A DNA stretch of 26,293 nucleotides from Deltaproteobacteria bacterium (lineage in GTDB: Bacteria > Desulfobacterota > DSM-4660 > Desulfatiglandales > B25-G16). Both the position numbers and the translations under genes were made by a program. The stretch is from assembly GCA_020348625.1 (NCBI GenBank), contig CP070752.1, positions 2,704,143-2,730,435 on the forward strand, written 5' to 3'. Position 1 is the first letter of the stretch, and each line of letters starts with the position of its first letter. The notes beneath the pieces were generated by a model. That model was not told the origin of the DNA, did not search any database, and was given only the letters and a program-made list of their open reading frames with translations. Below are positions 8,077 through 15,723 of the stretch, piece after piece.

Positions 8077-10272
8077 CTATTTTTGAAACAGCATCTGGAT
8101 CTGCTTCTTTCGGGCATGCCTGCGCATCCAAATGAAAAACCCGAAAAGGATTACCAGTACCGGAAGGCCAGCGATATTGAAGGATTTGACAAAGGTCTTG
8201 GTACCGGCCTTGGATTCATAGAGGGGGTTGAACCGCTGCTCCTTGCTTCGAATGACAGCAATCCCCTCCCGGTTATTCAGGGAATCCAACACGTTCATGA
8301 TAAAGGCGGCATTGGGGCTTCTGCCCTTCGGGTCTAATAGATTGTCCTTGAGCATCTCCGTGGAGGCCACGAGCAATAGTTTGCCGGGTTTGCCCTTTGC
8401 TATAACCCTGCCCTTGCCCTCGATCTTTGACAGGTCAATTTCGGACCTCTGGGCATCTTCCTTTTCCTTCTCTGGCTTCCCCGAATCGTCTTCCGCCGAT
8501 TTCTTCTCGGGCATGGGTTTTCCAGCGAAATAACTGGGGAACTCCCCTTCAAGCATATAAGCCAACGGCAGGCTTCGCTGTCCCTCGCCTGATTGGGGAG
8601 GCTTGATGAGCGTGGGGTTGAGGTTGATCCTGCCGCTCATCTCCCATGACTTCTCCGATGAGGCAAACAACTGATGGGCCCGCAACCCGTTTTCACCAAT
8701 GCGTTTCGTGTCTAACTCAAGAGGGGAGATCTTCATGGTGATCAGGCCCTTGATGTCCTTCATGAAATCCAGGTCTTGATTGATAAATCGGTTTTTAATG
8801 ATGGGCACAAAGTATATAGGCCGCTCACCGCCTCCGAGCCCAGCCGGGAGTGTTTGTTTGTAGCAATTCTCATCCATAACATAGGAATCCTTGATGCTGA
8901 TACCATAGTGCTCCAAGAGTTTCTCGAGGCCCGTATTGATGGGAACATACTGAGGAGCCTTAAATGACCTGCCCTGCTGGTCCCGGGGCATGATCTCTTT
9001 GAAGATATCCAGAAAAATGGCCAGGCTTTTTCCTCGCATTAGGAACTGATCGATCTGAAAAAGCTCATAATCGGTAAAGGTTTCGGTCGGTCCCCCTATG
9101 ATGAGACAATTGATGCTTTCAGGTATGAGCCCATCCTTAAGCATAACGTCCTTAAAGGTATATGTTTGTGATATAAGGTTTCGGAACGTAGAGAGGGTCT
9201 CCTCTCTCTGTTGTTCACCGCGATCTGCCGCGGACCTACCGGAGAGTTTCAGGGTGCCGTGATCGACGAGATAACCGAGGTCTTGATTGATGTCTATGAT
9301 TGACTCCACGTTTTCGTTGATAATCTCCTCCATCTTGCTCAGGTCAGTCAGCTCGTACCGCGTACCGATGATTGGCAACCGCACCACGCGAATGAAGGGA
9401 AGTTCCACCGCCCGGTCACCGTGTTCCATCACCATACCGATGGATCCCTTGCCCGCCTGGATTTTACCCCCGGAAAGGGCCGGCCACTTGAGGCTCAAAA
9501 TATGATGTCTTTCTAATTCCCCTTCGAGACCCTCTTCCTTCGAAGGGTCCACGTATTCGAACTCAAGCTTTCCATAGTTCTTGCCGTTCAGCTTCTTAAC
9601 GATTGTTTCTAGCCTTCCGGGGAGCTGAGCCAGATCACCAATCTGCAAATAGGAAGCCACTGCTTCAAGGGAGGAGGATAAAAAGAGTTTGACACGGATT
9701 TTTTCGGACAGGCCCAATAGGGCGCTGATCTTGTTATTGAGTTTCTCTATTGTCGTTGTCAGCTTGTACTCGAGGCCCTCCGTGGAAGTAATGGTGGGGA
9801 TCCGCTCAAGGAGATCACCATGTATCATCACGAGGCCCATGTAAGCCTTCTGGAATTTAACCTCATCTTTTTGGATCACCCTAATCTGAACGGGAAAGAT
9901 ACCGTAGCCTTGTGCCAATTCCTGGTTCTCCCTCGTTTCGCGACTCACATCTCCTTCCTCCGGGCTCACGTCATAGAAGCGGTAGTTAAAATACTGATTG
10001 GCGGAGATAGCATATTCTTCCAACAGGTCGCGGAGATATCGTTCGGTGTTGTTATAAGGTGCGGGGAGGTTCTTGGTGAAAAAGACATTGATGGTAAGGG
10101 GTTCGGACAGGGTAGATACAACCTCTTTGCTCGCCCCGGAAATCGAGTATATCTTGTTTGCTGTCAGATCCAGCCTGAAGAACAAGGTCATACCAGCCAC
10201 ATTTACGAGGACAATGACAACAAGATAGGCCAAAAATCTCATATAGTTTCCTGATTTGCTCTTCATGCCCAT
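8077..10272 (-). CDS. gldG: GldG-like ABC transporter auxiliary protein
   Basis: Encodes 731 residues from ATG 10272, chosen because GGGAGA is six bases upstream; longer frames back to 10335 would run into the permease coding region. One N-terminal helix (FLAYLVVIVLVNVAGMTLFF) and one C-terminal helix (GLPVLVILFGFFIWM) flank a large exported ABC_transp_aux-type domain (PF09822) with SEPLTINVFFTKNLPAPYNN and LIIGGPTETFTDYELFQIDQ. A Lys/Glu-rich linker lies near residues 590-625. In Bacteroidota, GldG works with GldA and GldF in gliding motility; homologues occur in non-gliding bacteria, where the role is unknown. The symbol is given by similarity of locus and domain only. Confidence 0.82.
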   Translation of the reverse strand: MGMKSKSGNYMRFLAYLVVIVLVNVAGMTLFFRLDLTANKIYSISGASKEVVSTLSEPLTINVFFTKNLPAPYNNTERYLRDLLEEYAISANQYFNYRFYDVSPEEGDVSRETRENQELAQGYGIFPVQIRVIQKDEVKFQKAYMGLVMIHGDLLERIPTITSTEGLEYKLTTTIEKLNNKISALLGLSEKIRVKLFLSSSLEAVASYLQIGDLAQLPGRLETIVKKLNGKNYGKLEFEYVDPSKEEGLEGELERHHILSLKWPALSGGKIQAGKGSIGMVMEHGDRAVELPFIRVVRLPIIGTRYELTDLSKMEEIINENVESIIDINQDLGYLVDHGTLKLSGRSAADRGEQQREETLSTFRNLISQTYTFKDVMLKDGLIPESINCLIIGGPTETFTDYELFQIDQFLMRGKSLAIFLDIFKEIMPRDQQGRSFKAPQYVPINTGLEKLLEHYGISIKDSYVMDENCYKQTLPAGLGGGERPIYFVPIIKNRFINQDLDFMKDIKGLITMKISPLELDTKRIGENGLRAHQLFASSEKSWEMSGRINLNPTLIKPPQSGEGQRSLPLAYMLEGEFPSYFAGKPMPEKKSAEDDSGKPEKEKEDAQRSEIDLSKIEGKGRVIAKGKPGKLLLVASTEMLKDNLLDPKGRSPNAAFIMNVLDSLNNREGIAVIRSKEQRFNPLYESKAGTKTFVKSFNIAGLPVLVILFGFFIWMRRHARKKQIQMLFQK

Positions 10273-10283
10273 TTCTGTTCTCC

Positions 10284-10988
10284 CTAACGTTTTTCCTGCA
10301 TGGCTAGGTGTGTCCCATAGAGCCCGACGAAGCAAACACTGAAAAAATAAAGGATATCTCTGGAATCAACGATACCCTTTGAGATGTTTTGAAAGTGAAA
10401 GTCCGCCCCCAAGTATCCCAAGATTCCCAGGAGTGATTGGGGGAGGAAGAAAAGCATCTTATCAATCAGTGTCAGACCAAAGCAGATAGCCATACCGACA
10501 ATGAATGCTATGATCTGGTTGCGGGTGAGCGATGATGCGAACAGCCCGATGGCAGAAAAGGCTCCGCCCAGCAAAACAGCGCCCATATACCCGCCAACAA
10601 CCGGACCCCAATCCAGTTGGCCCAGAAAGGAAACCGTGATTGGATACGCTACCGTAGGCATCAGCATTGCTGCTACGAACACCACGCTGGCCAGAAACTT
10701 TCCCAACACTATGTCAAGAATAGTCACCGGCATGGTCAGAAGGATCTCATAGGACCCGACGCTCAGCTCTTCCGAGAACAGCCTCATGGTGACGGCCGGA
10801 ACCACGAATGAAAAGACAATTGGTAGCAGTGCGAAAAAGTTCCTCAGATTCGCCTGGTTAAAGAGAAAGAAAGGCGTGAAAAAAAACCATCCAGTCACCA
10901 GCAGAAAAATACCAATAACGATATAGGCGATGGGAGATACGAAATAGGACTTGAATTCCTTCTTGAAGATATGCCGAACCTGTCGCAT
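10284..10988 (-). CDS. gldF: ABC-2 type permease (GldF-like)
   Basis: A 234-residue membrane protein with about six helices and the typical ABC-2 permease start (IFKKEFKSYFVSPIAYIVIG). LFSEELSVGSYEILLTMPVT is the conserved cytoplasmic loop thought to contact the ATPase. Its ATG lies one base after the ATPase stop codon, with AGGAGA overlapping the end of that gene, and its stop is 11 bp before the GldG-like start, so the order is ATPase-permease-GldG-DUF4340. With the ATPase it would form the transporter core; the substrate is unknown. Confidence 0.85.
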   Translation of the reverse strand: MRQVRHIFKKEFKSYFVSPIAYIVIGIFLLVTGWFFFTPFFLFNQANLRNFFALLPIVFSFVVPAVTMRLFSEELSVGSYEILLTMPVTILDIVLGKFLASVVFVAAMLMPTVAYPITVSFLGQLDWGPVVGGYMGAVLLGGAFSAIGLFASSLTRNQIIAFIVGMAICFGLTLIDKMLFFLPQSLLGILGYLGADFHFQNISKGIVDSRDILYFFSVCFVGLYGTHLAMQEKR

Positions 10989-10989
10989 A

Positions 10990-11925
10990 TTAGTTCTCCT
11001 GAGTAAGCCTTCGGAATATGTTTTCTAGGGATCCGGTCTCCTGATGGAATTCCAAAAGAATCCAGTCAGTTCGTTTAATCCTCTCATAGATTTCACCGCG
11101 AATATCCTCAGAGGAGTTACAGGTAAGCCGAACCCCCAAAACCCCCTCCTCTTCATTACTGGGCGCAATATCCACTACACCCTCAAGTGAACCCAATTCT
11201 CTTTTCACAGACTTGAAGTCCGTGTTCTGAAGGGAAATACTAACCAAATACTCGCCGCTCGCTGTTTGTTTGATCATCTCAGTGCTACCGTCGGCGACGA
11301 TTCTGCCCCGGTTTATAATGACAATCCGATCGCATGTGGCCTCCGCTTCACTCAGGATGTGGGTGGAGATGATGATCGTCTTCTCCTTCCCAATCTTCCT
11401 AATGATCTCCCGAATCTCAACGATCTGGTTCGGATCCAAGCCCGATGTGGGCTCATCCAATACCAAGATCTCAGGATCGCTCATCATTGCATGAGCCAGA
11501 CCAACCCGTTGCTTATATCCCTTAGAGAGTTCGCCAATAGGCTGATGCATGACCTCGTTGAGACCACAGAGGTCAGCCAGGCGGCGAATCCTGGAGAGCT
11601 TATCTTCTCCGTGGATCTCCCTGACGTCGGCAACGTAGTTCAGGTAATCATATGCGAGCATGTCGTGGTACAAAGGAGCTGATTCCGGCAGATAGCCCAA
11701 GAGCTTCTTTATCTCCAGCGGATGCTCATCAATAGTGTAGTCTTTTACCTGAACGGTACCGGAAGTGGGACGGAGATACCCGGTGAGCATTCGGAGAAAG
11801 GTAGTTTTGCCCGCCCCATTGGGCCCGAGCAACCCCATAATCTCTCCACTCGGGATATCGAACGTGATTTGATCTACTGCACAGAGCTCATTGAAGTACT
11901 TCGTGAGGTTTTCGACATGGATCAT
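10990..11925 (-). CDS. gldA: ABC transporter ATP-binding protein (GldA-like)
   Basis: A 311-residue ATPase. Walker A is GPNGAGKT (residues 34-41), the signature is LSKGYKQR (133-140), Walker B is ILVLDEP (153-159) and the H-loop histidine lies in IISTHILSEAE. The ~80 C-terminal residues after the nucleotide-binding domain form the regulatory extension common in ABC-2 exporter ATPases. It is first in the four-gene minus-strand unit, with a near-consensus promoter about 80 bp upstream. It supplies energy to the permease encoded next. Confidence 0.9.
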   Translation of the reverse strand: MIHVENLTKYFNELCAVDQITFDIPSGEIMGLLGPNGAGKTTFLRMLTGYLRPTSGTVQVKDYTIDEHPLEIKKLLGYLPESAPLYHDMLAYDYLNYVADVREIHGEDKLSRIRRLADLCGLNEVMHQPIGELSKGYKQRVGLAHAMMSDPEILVLDEPTSGLDPNQIVEIREIIRKIGKEKTIIISTHILSEAEATCDRIVIINRGRIVADGSTEMIKQTASGEYLVSISLQNTDFKSVKRELGSLEGVVDIAPSNEEEGVLGVRLTCNSSEDIRGEIYERIKRTDWILLEFHQETGSLENIFRRLTQEN

Positions 11926-11968
11926 AGTTTAATCCTCTCCGTTCCAAGTTCTATCCGCTGTGCCGAAG

Positions 11969-11990
11969 GGCATGCACCAAGAAGCATGCC
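11969..11990. promoter_or_regulatory. Inverted repeat in the leader of the ABC locus
   Basis: A perfect 7-bp inverted repeat, GGCATGC, with an 8-base spacer. It starts about eight bases after the predicted transcription start of the promoter at 12004-12032. This position fits an operator for a dimeric repressor or a 5' mRNA hairpin. Confidence 0.45.
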
Positions 11991-12003
11991 ATTTTTACAA
12001 GAA

Positions 12004-12032
12004 TGTATAAGAAAATGGTTTTCCTGTGTCAA
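12004..12032 (-). promoter_or_regulatory. Strong sigma70-type promoter for the ABC locus
   Basis: Read on the minus strand: TTGACA at 12032-12027 (perfect), a 17-base spacer, TATACA at 12009-12004. Predicted start near 11997, about 70 nt upstream of the ATPase ATG. Confidence 0.75.
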
Positions 12033-12119
12033 GATCGTAAGTACGGGAAAGGGGTGGCGGTGCTCGAAAGACTGGTGGGCATGATTGGCCAGTGAGCCGG
12101 GAAAGGGGCGACTCAAGTC

Positions 12120-13487
12120 TCAAACGCCCTCAAACTCTCGGTTTACTGCCTGCATTTTTAAGATATCGTAGTACAGCACAATCCTTTTAACATATTCAAC
12201 AGGTTCACTTCCGCGGCAGTATCCGTGCTTGGCCTTCTTGTAGTATCTCTTATGTGAAAGGAGCGGCAGCACCTCAGCTACTGATGTCCATTTGTTGGGG
12301 TCAAGGTCTTGTTCCATAGCAAGCCGTCTTGCATCGGCAATATGGCCAGGCCCCACATTATAGCTTGCGAGTGTTATAAGGATCCTGTCCCAACCGTCAA
12401 TATCTTCATACCGGTCATAAAGCTGCTTTAGGTATTTCACACCTCCGGAGATACTCTGGCCGGGATCGAGCCTGTTATCGATACCCATATCCCGGGCCGT
12501 CTTAAGGGTCAGCTGCATGAGCCCCCTTACTCCAGTATGGCTGCGAGCTCTGGGCCTGTAATGCGACTCTTGGTATACAATCGCTGCTATCAAGCGCCAG
12601 TCAAAGCCGTATTCTTCTGCAATTCTCTCTATTATGCCTTGATACTTCGGTAGCCTCGTCTGAATTCTGCGGTGAAACGCCTTGACATCGAAATAGTCAA
12701 AGATCTCTATGTACGAGTAGTACTTTTCATATATCTTCTGATATAAGCCATTTTTCTCTATCTCGCTAAAGAATCCATTAATGGTCCTCAGCAACTTCTT
12801 GTCTCTTCTCCGTACTGCCCATCCGAGATGCTTACTCTCATCCAGGGTAAATGATACTCTGATATCGGGATAGTATCTTCTGCTGAGCAGAGCGAGGTTA
12901 GATTTCGCTACTGTTACCCTGATTCTTTTGCGCGCAACCCAATTGATCAGCTCTTCGGTTGGCACAGTATCGTAGGGCTTGACCTTCAAATTATGACCGC
13001 TATCCACGAGATCCTGCAGCTTCTCCTCCTCGGACGTTCCACTCATTATGTGGATCACCTCATCCTCCAAGGCCTTCACGTCCTCTAGTTTCGGATCATC
13101 TTTATGTGTGATAACAGCGTGTTGGATCGTGAAAGTAGGCCTCGAAAAGCTGGTCGCCATTTCATATTCGTCGTCGATGCTCAAGCCTGCACCGATAAAG
13201 TCACCACTCTCCCATCTCAGTAAAGGAAATACTCCGTCCCCCTCCGCCACAACAACCTTGAGTTCTACTCCCAGGTAATCGGCAAATGCCTTGGCCAGGT
13301 CATACTCAAAACCCATCTCCTCTTCTCGATACAGATAATAGGTCGTAGGCCCATTGGTGGTTATGAGGACCAGGTAACCCCGTTTCTTGATCTTATCCAA
13401 GGAACGATCGACACTTTGATAGGCAAGGGCCAGAACTAAGGCGGCTGCCAGGAGATAGGCGATAAGAGGCTTTATGTTAACCTTCAT
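12120..13487 (-). CDS. mltF: MltF-like membrane-bound lytic murein transglycosylase
   Basis: A 455-residue protein with an N-terminal helix (residues 7-23), a periplasmic-type solute-binding domain (SBP_bac_3, ~33-265) and a lytic transglycosylase SLT domain (~285-430). The probable catalytic glutamate is E307 in AAIVYQESHY; GVRGLMQL and LASYNVGPGH are the other SLT motifs. It would cleave peptidoglycan glycan strands to 1,6-anhydro products at the outer face of the membrane. Known Gram-negative MltF proteins are outer-membrane lipoproteins; no lipobox cysteine is present here, so an uncleaved membrane anchor or plain secretion is more likely. It ends about 90 bp before the ABC-locus promoter. 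Its upstream region is long and structured. Confidence 0.88.
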   Translation of the reverse strand: MKVNIKPLIAYLLAAALVLALAYQSVDRSLDKIKKRGYLVLITTNGPTTYYLYREEEMGFEYDLAKAFADYLGVELKVVVAEGDGVFPLLRWESGDFIGAGLSIDDEYEMATSFSRPTFTIQHAVITHKDDPKLEDVKALEDEVIHIMSGTSEEEKLQDLVDSGHNLKVKPYDTVPTEELINWVARKRIRVTVAKSNLALLSRRYYPDIRVSFTLDESKHLGWAVRRRDKKLLRTINGFFSEIEKNGLYQKIYEKYYSYIEIFDYFDVKAFHRRIQTRLPKYQGIIERIAEEYGFDWRLIAAIVYQESHYRPRARSHTGVRGLMQLTLKTARDMGIDNRLDPGQSISGGVKYLKQLYDRYEDIDGWDRILITLASYNVGPGHIADARRLAMEQDLDPNKWTSVAEVLPLLSHKRYYKKAKHGYCRGSEPVEYVKRIVLYYDILKMQAVNREFEGV

Positions 13488-13553
13488 GCAAGTCCACTCG
13501 CAGGCATTGAGGCTTTAACTACTTTAAGAGGCTGGATTCTCACCTCTCCGTGT

Positions 13554-13576
13554 AAGAAAAGAGGCTTTGGGGCCTC
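13554..13576 (-). terminator. Candidate intrinsic terminator in the mltF leader
   Basis: Minus-strand stem GAGGC / GCCTC (13576-13572 with 13565-13561), six-base loop, then TTTTCTT (13560-13554). The stem is short, so efficiency is uncertain. It lies about 65 bp before the mltF start and about 150-170 nt after a consensus promoter, so it could end a small RNA or attenuate mltF. Confidence 0.45.
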
Positions 13577-13729
13577 ACAGAAGACCACCTTCAACCAAGA
13601 CGCTGTTGTGAGACCTCAGCAAGACCCTGGCCAGTCAGGACTCGGCTCCTACTCGTTTGCTTGAGGCAAACAAGGAAATGCATGGTCCCGTAAGGGTCTC
13701 ATTCCAAAGAGAACCGCACCGTTACATGG
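13554..13729 (-). ncRNA. Candidate structured small RNA or mltF attenuator leader
   Basis: A region of about 175 nt between a consensus promoter (start near 13727) and the terminator-like hairpin. Pairings seen on the minus strand: an apical hairpin GTTTGC/GCAAAC (13671-13655) extended by TCCT/AGGA; a long-range 7-bp helix TGAGACC/GGTCTCA (13701-13695 with 13615-13609); and near-complementary ends, CCATGTAA near 13729-13722 with TTACACGG just after the T-tract (seven of eight pairs). Alternative pairings exist, for example CCTTAC with GTGAGG. The rod-like layout and length recall 6S RNA, but I recognise no diagnostic sequence, and no known riboswitch core was found. It contains no plausible ORF with a ribosome binding site. 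Confidence 0.4.
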
Positions 13730-13778
13730 CGTTATTATAGGTGACAAGGACGAGAGGGTCAAGTAACAGATGGTGCGG
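13714..13778. repeat. Inverted repeat bracketing the mltF-leader promoter
   Basis: CCGCACCGTTAC at 13714-13725 is matched by its inverse as GTAAC (13763-13767) and GGTGCGG (13772-13778), the two parts separated by AGAT. The arms enclose the -35 and -10 boxes. They could be operator half-sites or the ends of a small palindromic element. Confidence 0.4.
13734..13762 (-). promoter_or_regulatory. Consensus sigma70-type promoter upstream of mltF
   Basis: Read on the minus strand: TTGACC at 13762-13757, a 17-base spacer ending CACC, and a perfect TATAAT at 13739-13734. It is the best promoter in the window. Predicted start near 13727, 240 nt upstream of the mltF ATG. Confidence 0.78.
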
Positions 13779-13803
13779 CACTCCCCTCATAAAGTCACGT
13801 GCC

Positions 13804-13837
13804 TCTTATGGGAGACGGCTTTTTCCCCTTTTCCATT
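13804..13837 (+). terminator. Weak terminator-like hairpin on the plus strand
   Basis: GCCTCT pairs with AGA-C-GGC around a TATGGG loop, followed by TTTTT at about 13821-13828. Upstream, GGCAC/GTGCC could form a competing stem. No plus-strand gene lies upstream to be terminated. Confidence 0.25.
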
Positions 13838-13881
13838 TAGGTACTTCACCCTATCGCAAGCTAGGCAGGCACACAAACTGG

Positions 13882-13923
13882 AACCACCCCCATATGCAAA
13901 TGAGGGTGGTTTATTTGCTTTTG
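13882..13923 (+). terminator. Intrinsic-terminator-like hairpin upstream of the atp operon
   Basis: A perfect 8-bp stem, AACCACCC (13882-13889) with GGGTGGTT (13904-13911), 14-base loop, followed by a T-rich tail to 13923. It is oriented to stop a plus-strand transcript arising within 13763-13880, or to block read-through into atp. No protein gene precedes it on this strand. Confidence 0.45.
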
Positions 13924-13937
13924 AGTAGAATACCTGA

Positions 13938-13970
13938 TTGAACTTTTCCTCCCAACAACTTATTTATAAT
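13938..13970 (+). promoter_or_regulatory. Possible atp operon promoter
   Basis: TTGAAC at 13938-13943 lies 17 bases from TATTTA (13961-13966); the better box TATAAT at 13965-13970 is 21 bases away. A start near 13977 would give a leader of about 170 nt before atpZ/I. Weaker than the minus-strand promoters here. Confidence 0.35.
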
Positions 13971-14087
13971 CGCGAATTAAGGGGTTCATAATTGAACTGG
14001 CCTCCGAAATCAGATGAGGATACTATATACCGTAAGGGCGGCAGATAATATCAAGGAGGATCCAGCAGATCAAAGGGTGTTGAGTGC

Positions 14088-14144
14088 ATGAGGTTGAGGT
14101 TTATCAGAAAGAATAAATCCTCGAATGTCTCGGCAGGAGGTTGA
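14088..14144 (+). CDS. Possible 18-residue upstream ORF of the atp operon
   Basis: ATG at 14088, preceded by AAGGG about ten bases upstream, opens an 18-codon basic peptide (MRLRFIRKNKSSNVSAGG). Its TGA at 14142-14144 directly abuts the GTG start of the next gene, and its last codons overlap that gene's AGGAGG. This geometry would allow translational coupling, but conservation is unknown. A separate AAGGAGGA at 14053-14060 has no start codon at usable distance. Confidence 0.3.
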   Translation: MRLRFIRKNKSSNVSAGG

Positions 14145-14453
14145 GTGAAGCAGTGGTCAGCAGCCTTGCAGTTACTGACAGTTGGCTTTTATGTACCACT
14201 GAGCCTGTTGATCCCAACGGGATTGGGTTTCTGGCTTGACAGAAAGGCATCCCATGGATTTCCCCTTTACACCCTCATTGGTCTCGGCGTGGGTACCGTC
14301 ATAATGGTTTATGGTGTTTACCGCATGGTACGGCCGTTTTTGCAGGAGAGCGAACAGGAAGGAAAAGAAGATCAAGCTAGCCGGCCGAAAATGACCCTCA
14401 TTGGCCTGCTAGCACCCAAACGGAAAATGACGAAGAGGAGGGATAATGGCTGA
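14145..14453 (+). CDS. AtpZ/AtpI-family F0F1 ATP synthase assembly protein
   Basis: A 102-residue protein with two hydrophobic helices (residues ~8-30 and 40-64) separated by GFWLDRKASHGFP, the short polar loop typical of the AtpZ/AtpI family (PF09527), and a charged C-terminal tail. It starts at GTG with AGGAGG four bases upstream. Position as first gene of the atp operon fits the family, which has been linked to c-ring assembly and Mg2+ or Ca2+ transport. It overlaps atpB by 8 bp. AtpZ and AtpI cannot be told apart safely here. Confidence 0.75.
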   Translation: MKQWSAALQLLTVGFYVPLSLLIPTGLGFWLDRKASHGFPLYTLIGLGVGTVIMVYGVYRMVRPFLQESEQEGKEDQASRPKMTLIGLLAPKRKMTKRRDNG

Positions 14454-15366
14454 AAAAAGGCGACGCTCTGGTCTGCTTAAAATAGCGGTGATCGTTATTG
14501 CCCTCTTGGCCATGGTTATCGTCAGCTTTATCGGCAGCAAAGTGGGAAGCGGTATAATCGGCGTGCATCCACTCGGCTTGCTCGATGTCGAAGCCCCTGT
14601 GTATCGCCCAGCCCCTGAAAGACCCTTTCATGCTCTTCCCATAACCAATACTATGATCACCGGCTGGATCAGCATGCTGGTGCTATTCGGTCTATTCTTC
14701 CTTGGCACCCGCAAGATGGAACTCGTTCCCACCGGGTTACAGAATTTTCTTGAGTTGATCGTTGAAGCGGCAGCAAAGTTTATTGAGGATCCGGCAGGCG
14801 AAAAGCATGGGAGATGGTTTTTCCCTGTTTGCACTACTATCTTTCTCTTTGTTGTCGCCAACGCGTGGGTAAGCCTCATTCCCGGCTTTGAGACCATCAC
14901 CGTTCATGGGGAGCCACTATTCCGCGGTGCGAATACAGACCTGAATATACCGGCAGCCCTCGCCGTGGTAGCTTTCTGCTTTATCGAATACTGGGGTTTT
15001 AAGGCCCATGGCTCTTCATATCTGAAAACGTTCTTTCATTTTTCACCACTGTGGGAAGCGCTGAAACTCATCTTTACGGGTAATGTAAAGGCTGGAATGG
15101 GTAGTTTGCTGAATGGCGTGGTGGCAGTTTTCGCGGGCCTGCTCGAAATTCTCAGCCACTTGATCCGGATGGTGAGCTTTACCTTTCGACTTTTTGGCAA
15201 TATGACGGCAGGGATGATACTCGTCATGATCGTGCTTTTCCTTATTCCTTGGGTGCTTCCCTCCATCTTCTATGGGCTGGAGGCATTCTTTGGTTTTATT
15301 CAAGCGATGATATTCGGTGGACTAACGCTCGGGTTTGCCTGTGCTGCAGTCATGGAGGAAGAATAG
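14446..15366 (+). CDS. atpB: ATP synthase F0 subunit a
   Basis: A 306-residue membrane protein. The essential half-channel arginine is R248 in FRLFGNMTAG, and the final helices (GFIQAMIFGGLTLGFACAAVMEE) carry the usual glutamine and acidic end. Other subunit a signatures are AGEKHGRWFFPVCTTIFLFV and LIPGFETITV. The N terminus has an extra anchor helix, and a proline-rich stretch (residues 51-62) precedes the core. It forms the proton path at the c-ring interface. The style of sequence resembles Chloroflexota subunit a as I remember it. Confidence 0.95.
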   Translation: MAEKRRRSGLLKIAVIVIALLAMVIVSFIGSKVGSGIIGVHPLGLLDVEAPVYRPAPERPFHALPITNTMITGWISMLVLFGLFFLGTRKMELVPTGLQNFLELIVEAAAKFIEDPAGEKHGRWFFPVCTTIFLFVVANAWVSLIPGFETITVHGEPLFRGANTDLNIPAALAVVAFCFIEYWGFKAHGSSYLKTFFHFSPLWEALKLIFTGNVKAGMGSLLNGVVAVFAGLLEILSHLIRMVSFTFRLFGNMTAGMILVMIVLFLIPWVLPSIFYGLEAFFGFIQAMIFGGLTLGFACAAVMEEE

Positions 15367-15401
15367 AGAAGTCTATTTGCTCAAAACAAGCCGTACCTAA
15401 A

Positions 15402-15686
<285 letters not shown>

Positions 15687-15723
15687 TATCCATTGCCAAC
15701 GAACAGGAAGGTAGGATAGCACC

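Noticed and set aside
10273..10335. Longer N terminus for the GldG-like protein
   Set aside because: It would overlap the permease coding sequence; ATG 10272 has a ribosome binding site and places the membrane helix correctly.
13554..13729. Identification as 6S RNA or as a cyclic di-AMP (ydaO) riboswitch
   Set aside because: Length and rod-like pairing fit 6S, and ydaO often precedes cell-wall lytic genes, but no diagnostic sequence motif of either was found; kept as an unnamed candidate.
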